Assembly: GCF_009363715.1 (NCBI RefSeq)
Contig: NZ_CP045404.1
Location: forward strand, 340,001 to 404,000
Length of the DNA stretch: 64,000 bases
Source: Roseovarius sp. THAF9
Lineage (GTDB): Bacteria > Pseudomonadota > Alphaproteobacteria > Rhodobacterales > Rhodobacteraceae
Direction: 5' to 3'
A model generated the notes under the pieces. It saw only the letters and a list, made by a program, of their open reading frames with translations. It ran no database searches and had not been told where the DNA came from. The position numbers were made by a program, and so were the translations under genes. Below are positions 46,721-55,822 of this stretch, one piece after another; position 1 is the first letter of the stretch, and each line of letters begins with the position of its first letter.

Positions 46721-47758
46721 ATGACCTCGGACAGCCCCGTCATTTCCTGCCGCAACGCGTGGAAGCTTTTCGGCCCCAACCCGCGCCAATACCTCAAATC
46801 CATGCCCGCCGGGCACAGTTACGAGGATATCCGCGCTGACGGATATATCGCCGGGGTCAAGGATGTGTCGGTCGAGGTCGCCAAGGGCGAGATGCTGGTC
46901 ATCATGGGGCTTTCGGGCTCAGGAAAGTCCACGCTGGTGCGGTGTTTTTCGCGCCTGCATGACATCACCGGCGGCACGATCGAGGTCGAGGGGCAGGACA
47001 TCATGGCCCTGCCCGAGAAAGAACTGATCGAGCTGCGTCGCTCGAAAATGGGCATGGTCTTCCAGTCCTTCGGCCTCTTGCCGCACCGCACGGTGCTGGA
47101 AAACGTGGCCTTCCCGCTGGAAATGCGCGGACAGGACAAGCACGCGCGGCGTGAACGCGCGCTCGAAGTGGTCAAGCTGGTCGGGCTGGAGGGCCGCGAG
47201 GAGTATTTCCCGCGCGAACTCAGCGGCGGCCAGCAACAGCGTGTCGGCATCGCGCGCTCGCTCGCCATCGAACCCGATATTTGGTTCCTCGACGAGCCGT
47301 TTTCCGCACTCGACCCGCTGATCCGGCGCGAGATGCAGGACGAATTCCTGCGCCTTCAGGCGATGCTGGGCAAGACCATCGTTTTCATCACCCACGATTT
47401 CGACGAGGCGCTGCGCCTTGCCGACCGCATCGCCATCATGAAGGACGGCGCGATCGAGCAATGCGACACGCCCGACCAGATCGTGCTGGACCCGCAGACC
47501 GAATATGTCCGCAAATTCACCGAGGATATCGACAAGGCCCATGTCGTCCACGCCAGCGTTTTGGCCAAACCCGTCAACGGCTACGCCGTCGAGGGCGATC
47601 CCATCGCGGGCGACCGCACCATTCACCAGATCGCGCGCCAGCTTGTCAGCGACCCGCGCGAGCATCTGCCCGTGGCGGGCAAGGACGGCAAGGTGATGGG
47701 CGTCATGGCGCGGCAAGAGGCACTGGAGGTACTTCTGGGGGACAGCGCCAATGGCTGA
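46721..47758 (+). CDS. tmoV: TMAO ABC transporter ATP-binding protein
   Basis: This is a 345-residue OpuAA/ProV-type ATPase. Walker A is IMGLSGSGKSTLVRCFSRL, the signature is ELSGGQQQRVGIARSLA, Walker B is IWFLDEPFSALD, and the switch histidine is in FITHDFDEALRLADR. The C-terminal part lacks clear paired CBS domains but has a short tail typical of this subgroup. ATG 46721 is chosen over an upstream extension. It overlaps the permease gene by 8 nt. Confidence 0.83.
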   Translation: MTSDSPVISCRNAWKLFGPNPRQYLKSMPAGHSYEDIRADGYIAGVKDVSVEVAKGEMLVIMGLSGSGKSTLVRCFSRLHDITGGTIEVEGQDIMALPEKELIELRRSKMGMVFQSFGLLPHRTVLENVAFPLEMRGQDKHARRERALEVVKLVGLEGREEYFPRELSGGQQQRVGIARSLAIEPDIWFLDEPFSALDPLIRREMQDEFLRLQAMLGKTIVFITHDFDEALRLADRIAIMKDGAIEQCDTPDQIVLDPQTEYVRKFTEDIDKAHVVHASVLAKPVNGYAVEGDPIAGDRTIHQIARQLVSDPREHLPVAGKDGKVMGVMARQEALEVLLGDSANG

Positions 47759-49757
47759 TGTCGCCACCAACGCCACCCGCACCTCCCTGTCGATGCGCCA
47801 GCCCGGCGCGACCCGCGACCCCGTGCTGGTAGCCCTTTTACTGGCCGCGATCATCCTTTGCGCGGCCAAGCCGGTGCTGCCCGATTTCCTGATCCGCCTG
47901 CCGGAAGCATGGATTCCGCCGCTGGCCCAGTGGCTTGACGCGTTCTTCGACGTCATCACCGGCGACATGCAGGAGGGGCGGTTCGGCCTGATCTACATCA
48001 CCCGCTGGTTCGCCGAAGGCCCGCTCGATTTCCTGCTGGGCGTCACCGCCAACCTGCTGGAAGGCAAGTATCGCTGGCCCTACATGGCCGACCCCATCCC
48101 CTGGGCCGCCGTGGCGGGGCTGGCCGCAGTGATCGGCTATTACCTGGGCGGCTGGAAACTGTCGCTGCTGGCCGGCGGCACCTTTGTCTGGACCGCGTTC
48201 ATGGGCCAGTGGGAACTGACGATGCAGACCCTTTCGGTCTTGCTGGTGGCCGCTCCGCTGGGCTTTTTCGTGGGCCTCGTCGTCGGCATCGCCGCGTGGA
48301 AATACAAGTGGTTCGACAACGCGATCAAGCCCATCCTCGCGGTCATGCAGACGCTGCCCTTCTACACCTACCTTCTTCCGGCGGTGATCTTCTTCAAGGT
48401 CGGCCCGACCGCGGGGGCCATCGCCACCACGATCTATGCCACCCCGCCGATGATCCTGATGACGACCGTGGGCCTGAAAAAGGTCTCGCCCGAGATCGTC
48501 GAGGCCGGCAAGATGTCGGGCGCCTCGCGCTGGCAGATGCTGACCAAGGTGTTCATCCCCTCGGCCCGCACGGAGATCCTCGTCGGCGTGAACCAGGTCA
48601 TCATGCTCTGCCTTGCGATGGTGGTTCTGACCGCCTTCATCGGGATGCCGGGTCTTGGCGGCAAGCTGCTCGCCATGATGAACTCCCTCAAACTGGGCCG
48701 CTCCTTCGAGATCGGGATCACCATCGTGCTCGTGGCCATCACCCTCGACCGTCTGTCAAAGGCGTGGGTGCGCAAGCTGCCCGAGCATCACCCCAAGGAC
48801 ACGCCTTTCTACATCCGCTACAAATACACCGTCCTGTCGGTCGTGGTCTTCGCCGGGCTCTACCTTCTGGCGCAACCCGTCGAGATTCTGAACGAGGTCG
48901 GCCGCCGCCAGTCCCTGTCCATGGGGCGCGAGATCGACGGCGTGTTCGAGACCTTCCTGAACCTCGATTCCGTCGAGGCGATCACCGGCACCATCCGCTA
49001 TGTCCTGAACGTCTGGGTCCTGATCCCCTTCCGCGACGCGCTTTTGTGGATTCCCACCTCGGCCTTCATCCTGCTGGTGGTGGCCTTCGCCTATGGCGTC
49101 GGCGGCAAGAAACCGGCGATCTATGCCGCGATCTTCTTCTCCATCGTGGCCTTCTCGGGCTGGTGGGACCGCTCGGTCATCACGCTCTACTCGGTGCTGT
49201 CGGCGATGGCGATATCTATGATGATCGGCATTCCCATCGGCATCCTCGCCTCGCGGTCGGAAAAATGGTCCGAACGGATGCTGCTGGCCTGCGACACGGC
49301 GCAGACCTTCCCCAGCTTCATCTACCTTCTGCCCGCGATCATGCTCTTCGGGATCACCGACACCACCGTGGTGCTGTCCATCGTGATCTTCACCATGGTC
49401 CCGCTCACCCGCTACACGATCGAGGGGCTGCGCAGCGTGCCGTCCGAGCTGACCGAGGCCGCCGACATGGCGGGCTGCTCGCGCTGGCAGAAACTGACCT
49501 CGGTGCAACTGCCGTTGGCCATGCCCACCATGGCCGTCGGCTTCAACCAGGGCATCATGTTCGCCTTCTTCATGGTCATCATCGCGGCCTTCATCGGCAC
49601 GCAGGACCTTGGGCAAGAGCTTCAGCGCACGCTGGCGGGCACCGACCTGGGGAAAAACTTCGTCCTCGGGATCAATGTCTCGCTCATGGCGTTGACCTTC
49701 GACATGGCGATCCTCAGCTGGGCCAACCGCCGCAAACGGGCGCTGGGCCTCGATTGA
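47751..49757 (+). CDS. tmoW: TMAO ABC transporter permease, two fused permease domains
   Basis: At 668 residues it is about twice the length of a single OpuAB/ProW permease. Two complete binding-protein-dependent permease domains are present: one with the EAA loop EAGKMSGASRWQMLTKVFIPSA (around residues 248-275), the second with EAADMAGCSRWQKLTSVQLP (around 565-590). More than ten membrane spans are expected. The fusion replaces a homodimer of permeases. Symbol by operon context. Confidence 0.83.
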   Translation: MADVATNATRTSLSMRQPGATRDPVLVALLLAAIILCAAKPVLPDFLIRLPEAWIPPLAQWLDAFFDVITGDMQEGRFGLIYITRWFAEGPLDFLLGVTANLLEGKYRWPYMADPIPWAAVAGLAAVIGYYLGGWKLSLLAGGTFVWTAFMGQWELTMQTLSVLLVAAPLGFFVGLVVGIAAWKYKWFDNAIKPILAVMQTLPFYTYLLPAVIFFKVGPTAGAIATTIYATPPMILMTTVGLKKVSPEIVEAGKMSGASRWQMLTKVFIPSARTEILVGVNQVIMLCLAMVVLTAFIGMPGLGGKLLAMMNSLKLGRSFEIGITIVLVAITLDRLSKAWVRKLPEHHPKDTPFYIRYKYTVLSVVVFAGLYLLAQPVEILNEVGRRQSLSMGREIDGVFETFLNLDSVEAITGTIRYVLNVWVLIPFRDALLWIPTSAFILLVVAFAYGVGGKKPAIYAAIFFSIVAFSGWWDRSVITLYSVLSAMAISMMIGIPIGILASRSEKWSERMLLACDTAQTFPSFIYLLPAIMLFGITDTTVVLSIVIFTMVPLTRYTIEGLRSVPSELTEAADMAGCSRWQKLTSVQLPLAMPTMAVGFNQGIMFAFFMVIIAAFIGTQDLGQELQRTLAGTDLGKNFVLGINVSLMALTFDMAILSWANRRKRALGLD

Positions 49758-49790
49758 TGCCACAATTCACGAGTGATAAAAGGCACATCC

Positions 49791-52163
49791 ATGACCGTTA
49801 AGCCTGTCTTCGAGACCCCGTATGAACGCGCCGGCGTCATCACGCCGGGCCTGCCCATCCTGCCCCACGGAACGGAACGCCACCCCATTCCCGGCGGCGG
49901 CTCCCGCGCCGTGCCGATCTATCGCGGTGACGAAGTGTCGGTGCTGGATTTCCAAGGGCTTCAACCCGGCGAAATGGTGTTCTTTACCCCCGACGGCAAA
50001 TCCGACCCCGGCCGCCTTGGTGCCTCCAGCCACGGCCGCCCGGACGGTGTTCTGTCGGTTCTGGACAATGGCTCGGTCTCGGGCCGCCGCGTCGCCTCGG
50101 CGCTCGACCGTGCGGGCTTCAAACTGGGTGATGCGCAGTGCATCAAGGTCTTCTCCGATGGCTCCCGCGCGGGTGAGATGGCAACGTTTCAGGCCGACAG
50201 CGATGGCCTGCTGATCGTCGCCGCCCCCGGCGGGCCGATGGACCCGGGCACGCAGGCCCCGCCCACCGACCTGATCCTCTATATCCGCCGCGCCGATCCC
50301 GGCATCGCCAAGGGCGGGCACATGCCGCCCGATCCTCTCGCCGACCCGATCCACGATATCAACATCCAGCCGGGCGAGGCGAAATCCTATCACGTGCAAA
50401 AAGGCCAGTTCATCCAGGTGCTGGATGTGCAGGGCCGCGAATGCTCGGACTTTCAGGCGTTTTCCCTGCGCTCGCTCGACAAGGGCCTCGACCGCGAGAT
50501 CGACCCGACCACGACCCGTACCCTGATGGGCTCGCTCTATCCGCAGCCGGGCATCTTCGCGAAATACTGGAACGTAGACCAGGAACCGCTGGTCGAGATC
50601 GTGCAGGACACCTGCGGGCGCCACGACACGTTCGGGCTTGCCTGCACCGCGCGCTATTACGAAGAGCTGGGCTATCCCGGCCACGTCAACTGTTCCGAGA
50701 ACATGAACCGCGATCTGGAACAATACGGCGTGCGCCCCCGCGCCGGCTGGCCCGCGATCAACTTCTTCTTCAACACCATGCTGGACGAGACCAACGCGCT
50801 GGGCATGGACGACCCGTGGTCGCGCCCCGGCGATTACGTGCTTCTGCGCGCGCTCACCGATCTGGTCTGCATCTCCACCGCCTGTCCCTGCGACGTGGAC
50901 GAAGCGAACGGCTGGAACCCCACCGATATCCAAGTCCGCACCTATTCCGAGACCAACAGCTTCAGCCGCTCCGTCGGCTACAGAAAATCAGCGGAGGCCC
51001 CTTTGGAACACACCAAGGAAACCGGATTTCACGAGTGTTTCGCCCGGCATACAAGGGATTTTGTCGAGTATAACGGGTATTGGTTGCCGAACAGCTTCCC
51101 GTCGGTCGGCACGATCGGCGAATACTGGGCCTGCCGCGAGAAGGCGGCGATCATGGACCTGTCGCCCCTGCGCAAGTACGAGGTCACAGGCCCCGACGCC
51201 GAGGAACTGATGCAGTATTGCGTCACCCGCAACGTTAAGAAGCTGGCCGTGGGGCAGCTGGTCTATACCGCGATCTGCTATGAACATGGCGGCATGATCG
51301 ACGACGGCACGCTTTTCCGCATGGGCGAGAATGCCTTCCGCTGGATCGGCGGCAACGACACGTCGGGTCTGTGGATCCGTGAACAGGCCGAGAAGCTGGG
51401 CCTCAATGCCTGGGTTCGCAACTCCACCGATCAGCTGCACAACGTCGCCGTTCAGGGGCCTCTGTCGCGGGATATTCTGAAAGAGATCATCTGGACCGCC
51501 CCCGCCAACCCGACGCTGGAGGAACTGGGCATGTTCCGCTTCACCCCGGCGCGGCTGAACGATTTCGACGGCACGGCGATTGTCGTGGGCCGCGCGGGCT
51601 ACTCCGGCGAGCTGGGCTACGAGATTTTCTGCCACCCCAAGGATGCCGAAGAGGTCTTTGACACGATCTGGAACGTGGGCGAGCCGATGGGACTGAAGCC
51701 GCTGGGATTGGCCGCGCTCGACATGATCCGGATCGAGGCGGGCCTGATCTTTGCCGGCAGTGAATTCGACGACCAGACCGACCCGTTCGAGGCCGGCATC
51801 GGCTTCACCGTGCCGCTCAAGTCCAAGAACGACGATTTCATCGGGCGTGCCGCTCTGGAAGAACGCAAGGCCCACCCGCAGCGCAAGATGGTCGGGCTGG
51901 AGCTCGAAGGCGGCCGCGTGGCCAGCCCCGGCGATTGCGTCCGCATCGGCAAGGCGCAGGTGGGCGAGGTGACCTCCGCCGTCAAATCCCCCATCCTCGG
52001 CAAGAACATCGCGCTCGCCCGCGTGGATGTGACGCATGCCGAGCCGGGGACGGATATCGAAGTGGGCCAGCTCGACGGCTTGCAGAAACGCCTCAAGGCC
52101 AAGGTCGTGCCCTACCCGCATTTCGACCCCACCAAGGAACGGGTGAAGGGCAACTACACGTAG
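49791..52163 (+). CDS. tdm: trimethylamine N-oxide demethylase
   Basis: This 790-residue fusion has an N-terminal DUF1989 domain (to about residue 390) and a C-terminal GcvT-like tetrahydrofolate-binding domain (from about FPSVGTIGEYWACREKAAIMD). This is the architecture of Tdm, which converts TMAO to dimethylamine and formaldehyde and passes the latter to tetrahydrofolate. Cysteines at about 301, 365 and 367 (VNCSENMN; STACPCD) have the same C-x63-C-x-C spacing as the zinc ligands I recall for Methylocella Tdm. It follows the transporter by 33 nt. Plain aminomethyltransferases lack DUF1989. Confidence 0.86.
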   Translation: MTVKPVFETPYERAGVITPGLPILPHGTERHPIPGGGSRAVPIYRGDEVSVLDFQGLQPGEMVFFTPDGKSDPGRLGASSHGRPDGVLSVLDNGSVSGRRVASALDRAGFKLGDAQCIKVFSDGSRAGEMATFQADSDGLLIVAAPGGPMDPGTQAPPTDLILYIRRADPGIAKGGHMPPDPLADPIHDINIQPGEAKSYHVQKGQFIQVLDVQGRECSDFQAFSLRSLDKGLDREIDPTTTRTLMGSLYPQPGIFAKYWNVDQEPLVEIVQDTCGRHDTFGLACTARYYEELGYPGHVNCSENMNRDLEQYGVRPRAGWPAINFFFNTMLDETNALGMDDPWSRPGDYVLLRALTDLVCISTACPCDVDEANGWNPTDIQVRTYSETNSFSRSVGYRKSAEAPLEHTKETGFHECFARHTRDFVEYNGYWLPNSFPSVGTIGEYWACREKAAIMDLSPLRKYEVTGPDAEELMQYCVTRNVKKLAVGQLVYTAICYEHGGMIDDGTLFRMGENAFRWIGGNDTSGLWIREQAEKLGLNAWVRNSTDQLHNVAVQGPLSRDILKEIIWTAPANPTLEELGMFRFTPARLNDFDGTAIVVGRAGYSGELGYEIFCHPKDAEEVFDTIWNVGEPMGLKPLGLAALDMIRIEAGLIFAGSEFDDQTDPFEAGIGFTVPLKSKNDDFIGRAALEERKAHPQRKMVGLELEGGRVASPGDCVRIGKAQVGEVTSAVKSPILGKNIALARVDVTHAEPGTDIEVGQLDGLQKRLKAKVVPYPHFDPTKERVKGNYT

Positions 52164-52249
52164 GGGGGGCACCCCGCCATCGCCTCCGTGGTCGCCCTGC
52201 CCAAGAGTTCCGGGATCAAGTCCAGGATGACGGCGGACCGATCGCCCAT

Positions 52250-52430
52250 CGCGCGGAACAAAGGCGCGGCTTGCCGCGCCGCCGCGCGATCGTCCGCTGA
52301 CCGAAAGGGGGGCCGCCCCCCGGTCTGGCGGTTGGCTGACGTCGACTCTTCGATTTGAACATCAACGGACTTGGCTGCCATAAAGCGCCCTGAACATCCG
52401 TCAGTCCGCCAGCCCGCGGTCAGACGGTCG
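52250..52430 (+). repeat. dispersed intergenic repeat family 1, copy D (full length)
   Basis: This 181-bp element follows tdm. It begins CGCGCGGAACAAAGGCG, then the hairpin GCGCGGC-TT-GCCGCGC, CCGCGCGATCG, CTGACCGAAAGGGG, CCGCCCCCCGG, CTTCGATTTGAAC, GCCATAAAGCGCCCTGAAC, and GTCCGCCAGCCCGCGGTC. It matches copies A (26178) and B (11526, reversed). Confidence 0.8.
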
Positions 52431-52490
52431 CCCGGCCATTCCGGGATATACCCCGGCCAACTCCCGTGAGTTCTTATGCCAAAGCCATCT

Positions 52491-52516
52491 GTCCCGGGCC
52501 TGACCCGGGACCTCCT
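52491..52516. repeat. REP-like palindrome, reverse orientation
   Basis: GTCCCGGG-CCTGA-CCCGGGAC is followed by CTCCT, the reverse complement of the GAGGAG-type repeat at 11481-11510. A GTAGGGTGG ... CCCACG hairpin lies downstream at 52545-52568. Confidence 0.7.
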
Positions 52517-52576
52517 GCTCGCGCTGATTTCCTGCGTAGGGTGGATGAAAACCCACGCGCCCCCATGCGCGATCTC

Positions 52577-52642
52577 TTAACCCGCCAAATCGCGAAAATC
52601 GCACCGTCGCGATACCACCAGGATACCGACGCGATACCGACG
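52577..52642 (-). repeat. dispersed repeat family 2, copy 2
   Basis: The reverse complement (GTCGGTATCGCGTCGGTATC, then GTGGTATCGCGACGGTGCG) is nearly identical to 11274-11339. It lies between the imuB stop and the REP-like palindrome, so family 2, REP and family 1 come in the same order and relative orientation at both loci. Confidence 0.75.
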
Positions 52643-52684
52643 TTGAATTTCCACACGATCCGCCCCGTTAACTTTTTGATTCGC

Positions 52685-54346
52685 CTAGGCAAACCGCCCC
52701 TGGCAGAACCACCCCGACGACATCGTCCCACCATGGGCGTAATACAGCCACAACCGCTCCCCCCGGCCCGTGATCACCTGCCAATAATCCCTGACCCCTG
52801 ACCGCCAGTTCGGATCGTCCAGCCACCACTCGGGCGCGATCCGCTCCGGCCCCTTTGCCTCGGCCAGCTCATGAGCCCGCCCGCGCCACCGGAAGGTGGC
52901 GGGCAGATGCGGTGCATCCGGGGCGTTCACCGGCTCCGGCGACCACATCAGCAGGGGGCGCGGCGTGGCCGGGCGGGGCCACTCCGCTGCCGGCTCCGAC
53001 CACGCGGCGGCCAGGATTTGTGACGTCTTTTCAGGGATGTGGCTGCTGGCCGGGTGCAGGCGCGTGATCGCCTCCAGCCCGATGCGCCCGCCGATGCGAC
53101 CGATCAGATCCTCCACGCCTGTATCCCGCGCCAGCCGGTCCCGGGCGGCAGCGGTGGCATCCAGATGACCCGCGGCGGTGCGATGCTGGATGGGCTCGCT
53201 CACGGCCGCGATCAGGCGCAGCGTGTCGATGCCGAAGCCCGCGTCGATCTCATCCAGCCGCATGGCCAGCAGGGGGCGGATGCGGTCGGGCTCGTCCGTC
53301 GCCCGCGCCAGCCCCGCCTCGATCCAGCCCATGGTGCCATCGGCCCGCCACGCCTCTAGGCGGACCTTGCGCACACCCTGTCCCTGATCCGCCAGAAGCT
53401 GGCACAGACGTGGCACCAGCCGGTCCAGCCCGGCCTGCAAATCATCAATCAAACCAATGGGTTCCGGCAGGGTCAGCCGTGTCGCCAGCCGGGGTTTCAC
53501 CCGTGCCGGAGAGACGGGCTCAGGTGCCGCGCCGATCGCCTGGTCCATCCGCAGCAAGAGCCCCCGGCCAAAGCGCCGCGCCAGCGGCCCGCGCGGCTGG
53601 TTAAGCAGGTCGCCCACTTTGCGCAGCCCCAGCCGGTTGAGGGCCGCGACCTGCTCTTCCTCCAGCCGCAGGGCAGCGATGGGCAGGGGCGACAGAAGAC
53701 TGCGCGCTTTTCCCGGTGGCGCGATAGTAAATGGCATTTGATTTCCACGGCTTACGCCCGCCGCCGGCGCCGCGCCGCCGCGTTCCCAGTGCCGCCGCTT
53801 GGCCGCGCGGGAGCGGGTCGCGCGAGCCTCTTGATCGATGGCGTCACCGCTGCGATCCGCGCCGGGCACAGCTCCGGCATACCGCGCCAGCGCCCAGGCC
53901 GCGCCCACGGTGCCAGCCAGTCCGCAGCGTGTGGTCAGCCCGAAAAGTGATGCTTCTTCAACGACTTGAAATGCCATCGCCTCTTCCCCGCCGAAAAGAT
54001 GCGCACAGCCCGTGATGTCCAGCAGCAACGCCTCGGGCGGCTGTGTCGCCACCCACGGGCTCAGCCGTTCGGCCCACCGCCCGAGGCTGGCCAGAAACGC
54101 CGCCTCCTGATGCGGGTTCTGCAGTTTCGTAACCAGCGTCGCGCACATCGCATGGGCATCGCGCAAGGGCTGGCCCACGCGCAGCCCCGCCGCCTCGGCC
54201 GCCTCGGACAGCGAGCACAGCACCTGCATCTGTCCGGTGTCGCGCACCACGGCAAAAGGCACGTCCGCATCCAGCCCGGTCCGCCGCAGCAGCCGTTCGG
54301 CCCCCAGCCGGGGGAACCAGACAGAAAGAATACGCCGTTCGGGCAT
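52685..54346 (-). CDS. imuB: ImuB-type Y-family polymerase-like protein
   Basis: The 553-residue protein starts MPERRILSVWFPRLGAERLLRR, typical of ImuB, where the catalytic acidic residue of active Y-family polymerases (D-x-D near the start) is replaced. The palm and little-finger regions follow, and C-terminal LWLYYAHGGTMSSGWFCQGRFA is diagnostic. ImuB is the adaptor in SOS mutagenesis, joining RecA-like ImuA and polymerase DnaE2. Neither imuA nor dnaE2 is adjacent here. A LexA box lies 32 nt upstream. Confidence 0.88.
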   Translation of the reverse strand: MPERRILSVWFPRLGAERLLRRTGLDADVPFAVVRDTGQMQVLCSLSEAAEAAGLRVGQPLRDAHAMCATLVTKLQNPHQEAAFLASLGRWAERLSPWVATQPPEALLLDITGCAHLFGGEEAMAFQVVEEASLFGLTTRCGLAGTVGAAWALARYAGAVPGADRSGDAIDQEARATRSRAAKRRHWERGGAAPAAGVSRGNQMPFTIAPPGKARSLLSPLPIAALRLEEEQVAALNRLGLRKVGDLLNQPRGPLARRFGRGLLLRMDQAIGAAPEPVSPARVKPRLATRLTLPEPIGLIDDLQAGLDRLVPRLCQLLADQGQGVRKVRLEAWRADGTMGWIEAGLARATDEPDRIRPLLAMRLDEIDAGFGIDTLRLIAAVSEPIQHRTAAGHLDATAAARDRLARDTGVEDLIGRIGGRIGLEAITRLHPASSHIPEKTSQILAAAWSEPAAEWPRPATPRPLLMWSPEPVNAPDAPHLPATFRWRGRAHELAEAKGPERIAPEWWLDDPNWRSGVRDYWQVITGRGERLWLYYAHGGTMSSGWFCQGRFA

Positions 54347-54377
54347 GGCAGCGGGACCGGATCAGCAGCAGACAGTT

Positions 54378-54392
54378 GTTCTTGATTTGTTC
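54378..54392. promoter_or_regulatory. LexA (SOS) box of imuB
   Basis: GTTCTTGATTTGTTC matches the alphaproteobacterial LexA consensus GTTC-N7-GTTC exactly. It lies 32 bp upstream of the imuB start and about 100 bp from the divergent ArsR gene, so SOS control of imuB is likely. Confidence 0.85.
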
Positions 54393-54491
54393 CAAATTAG
54401 AGCGTGCCGCGACCGGAGTCGAGTCCGCAATGCCCGTGAAAGGGTCAAGAGAGTTGACGCGGCCAGTGTCCCAAGGCTTAAACGGTGCATC

Positions 54492-54821
54492 ATGGCACAA
54501 TCGCTCGATACTGTCTTCGCCGCACTGGCCGACCCCACCCGCCGCAGGATCCTGTCGATGCTGCTGGAGGATGACATGGCCGTGACGGACGTGGCCGAGC
54601 CATTCGAGATGTCGCTGGCCGCCGTGTCGAAACACCTTGGTATCCTGACCCGCGCGGGCCTAATCAGCCAGGAGCGGCGGGGCCGGGTGGTGTGGTGCAA
54701 GCTGGAGCCCGATGCCCTGCGCGACGCCAGCATCTGGATGCAGAGTTTCGGCCAGTTCGAGGCGGTGCACCTGGATGCGTTCGAGCAGTTCCTTGCGAAA
54801 GAGTTTCGCGATGATGGATGA
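54492..54821 (+). CDS. ArsR family transcriptional regulator
   Basis: This is a 109-residue winged-helix protein. LDTVFAALADPTRRRILSMLL starts the domain, EMSLAAVSKHLGILTRAGLIS is the recognition helix, and RRGRVVWCKLEPDALRDA the wing. No conserved metal-binding cysteine pair is seen, so it is probably of the non-metal (SoxR-like/AHSA1-associated) subgroup. It overlaps the next gene by 11 nt, and partners such as an SRPBCC protein are not adjacent. Confidence 0.85.
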   Translation: MAQSLDTVFAALADPTRRRILSMLLEDDMAVTDVAEPFEMSLAAVSKHLGILTRAGLISQERRGRVVWCKLEPDALRDASIWMQSFGQFEAVHLDAFEQFLAKEFRDDG

Positions 54822-55803
54822 CGCGGCGCCCGGCGCGGCGCTGGATCCGCGTGTCTTGCCGCAGCCGCATGTCGAGACGGTGGAGCAGGCGCTGGTGGCG
54901 CCGATGCCCGAAGGGCGGGAGCTGGCCTGCGGCGTGTTCAGGCCCGATGGCAGCTTTGTCGAGCAGTCGCGCACGCTTTATTCGGCCAACCGCTTCACCG
55001 CGCAGCCGGATGTGCCGGAGGTGGCAGAGGTCCTGCCCGGGCGGCACCTGTTTATCGGCATCGGGCGGCATCATTTCGGGCATTTCCTGCTGGAATGCAT
55101 CTCGCGGCTGTGGCCGCTGGCGGCAGGCGGCTATGACGGGCTGGTGCTGATCCCGATGCATGGCATCGACTTCGGGGCGGTATTCCAGCGGCGGCTTAAG
55201 GCGTTCGTGGACCTGTTGAGCGATGGCTTGCCGGTGCATTTCGTGCAGTCACCTGTGCGGGTCGAGGAACTGGACGTGCCGACGCAGGGCATGGGGCACC
55301 GCGACTGGATCACCGGCACGCCGGAGTTTCGCCGGTTCATTCGCGGGCGGCTTCAGGCGGCGGTCACACCCAAGGGGGACGAGAAGATCTATCTGTCACG
55401 GTCCCTGCTGAAACGCCCGGGCCAGATGGTGGACCAGGAAGAGCGGATCGAGCGGCTGATGCGCAAGGCAGGCTACACGATCCTGCATCCGCAGCGCCAC
55501 AGCCTGCCGGAGCAATGCGCCCGCTATGCCGCCGCGCGACAGATCGTGGGGCCGGACGGCTCGGCCTTTCACCTGGCGCCGTTCGTGATGCGCCCCGGCA
55601 CAAAGGTGGGCCTGATCCAGAGGCGCTGGCGACAGGGGGCGTTCGACGCGCTCGCGAACCAGATCGAGGCGTTCTGCGACGTGGATCTTGTGAAAATGAA
55701 CCCGCTGTTGCGCCCCGACGACGAACGGGTGTCAGAGGACGTGCCGCCCCCCTTGGATTATCGTCGCCTTGTGCGGAAACTGGAGGCGGGTGGGTTTCTC
55801 TGA
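54811..55803 (+). CDS. glycosyltransferase family 61 (DUF563) protein
   Basis: This 330-residue protein has the GT61 pattern: FIGIGRHHFGHFLLECISRLWPL near residue 75, DEKIYLSRSLLKR, the segment GYTILHPQRHSLPEQCARYAAARQIVGPDGSAFHL with its conserved G-x-x-G-S/A-x-x-x-N/H-type end, and VGLIQRR. GT61 enzymes transfer xylose or GlcNAc-type sugars; bacterial members are mostly unassigned. Start ATG 54811 (or 54814) lies inside the ArsR gene, so translation may be coupled. No other polysaccharide genes are next to it. Confidence 0.75.
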   Translation: MMDDAAPGAALDPRVLPQPHVETVEQALVAPMPEGRELACGVFRPDGSFVEQSRTLYSANRFTAQPDVPEVAEVLPGRHLFIGIGRHHFGHFLLECISRLWPLAAGGYDGLVLIPMHGIDFGAVFQRRLKAFVDLLSDGLPVHFVQSPVRVEELDVPTQGMGHRDWITGTPEFRRFIRGRLQAAVTPKGDEKIYLSRSLLKRPGQMVDQEERIERLMRKAGYTILHPQRHSLPEQCARYAAARQIVGPDGSAFHLAPFVMRPGTKVGLIQRRWRQGAFDALANQIEAFCDVDLVKMNPLLRPDDERVSEDVPPPLDYRRLVRKLEAGGFL

Positions 55804-55822
55804 GAATTCGGAGGAAACCGCG

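Noticed and set aside
48209..49801. 530-codon plus-strand frame in tmoW
   Set aside because: Out of frame with the fused permease, whose motifs are clear; His/Arg/Asp-rich shadow.
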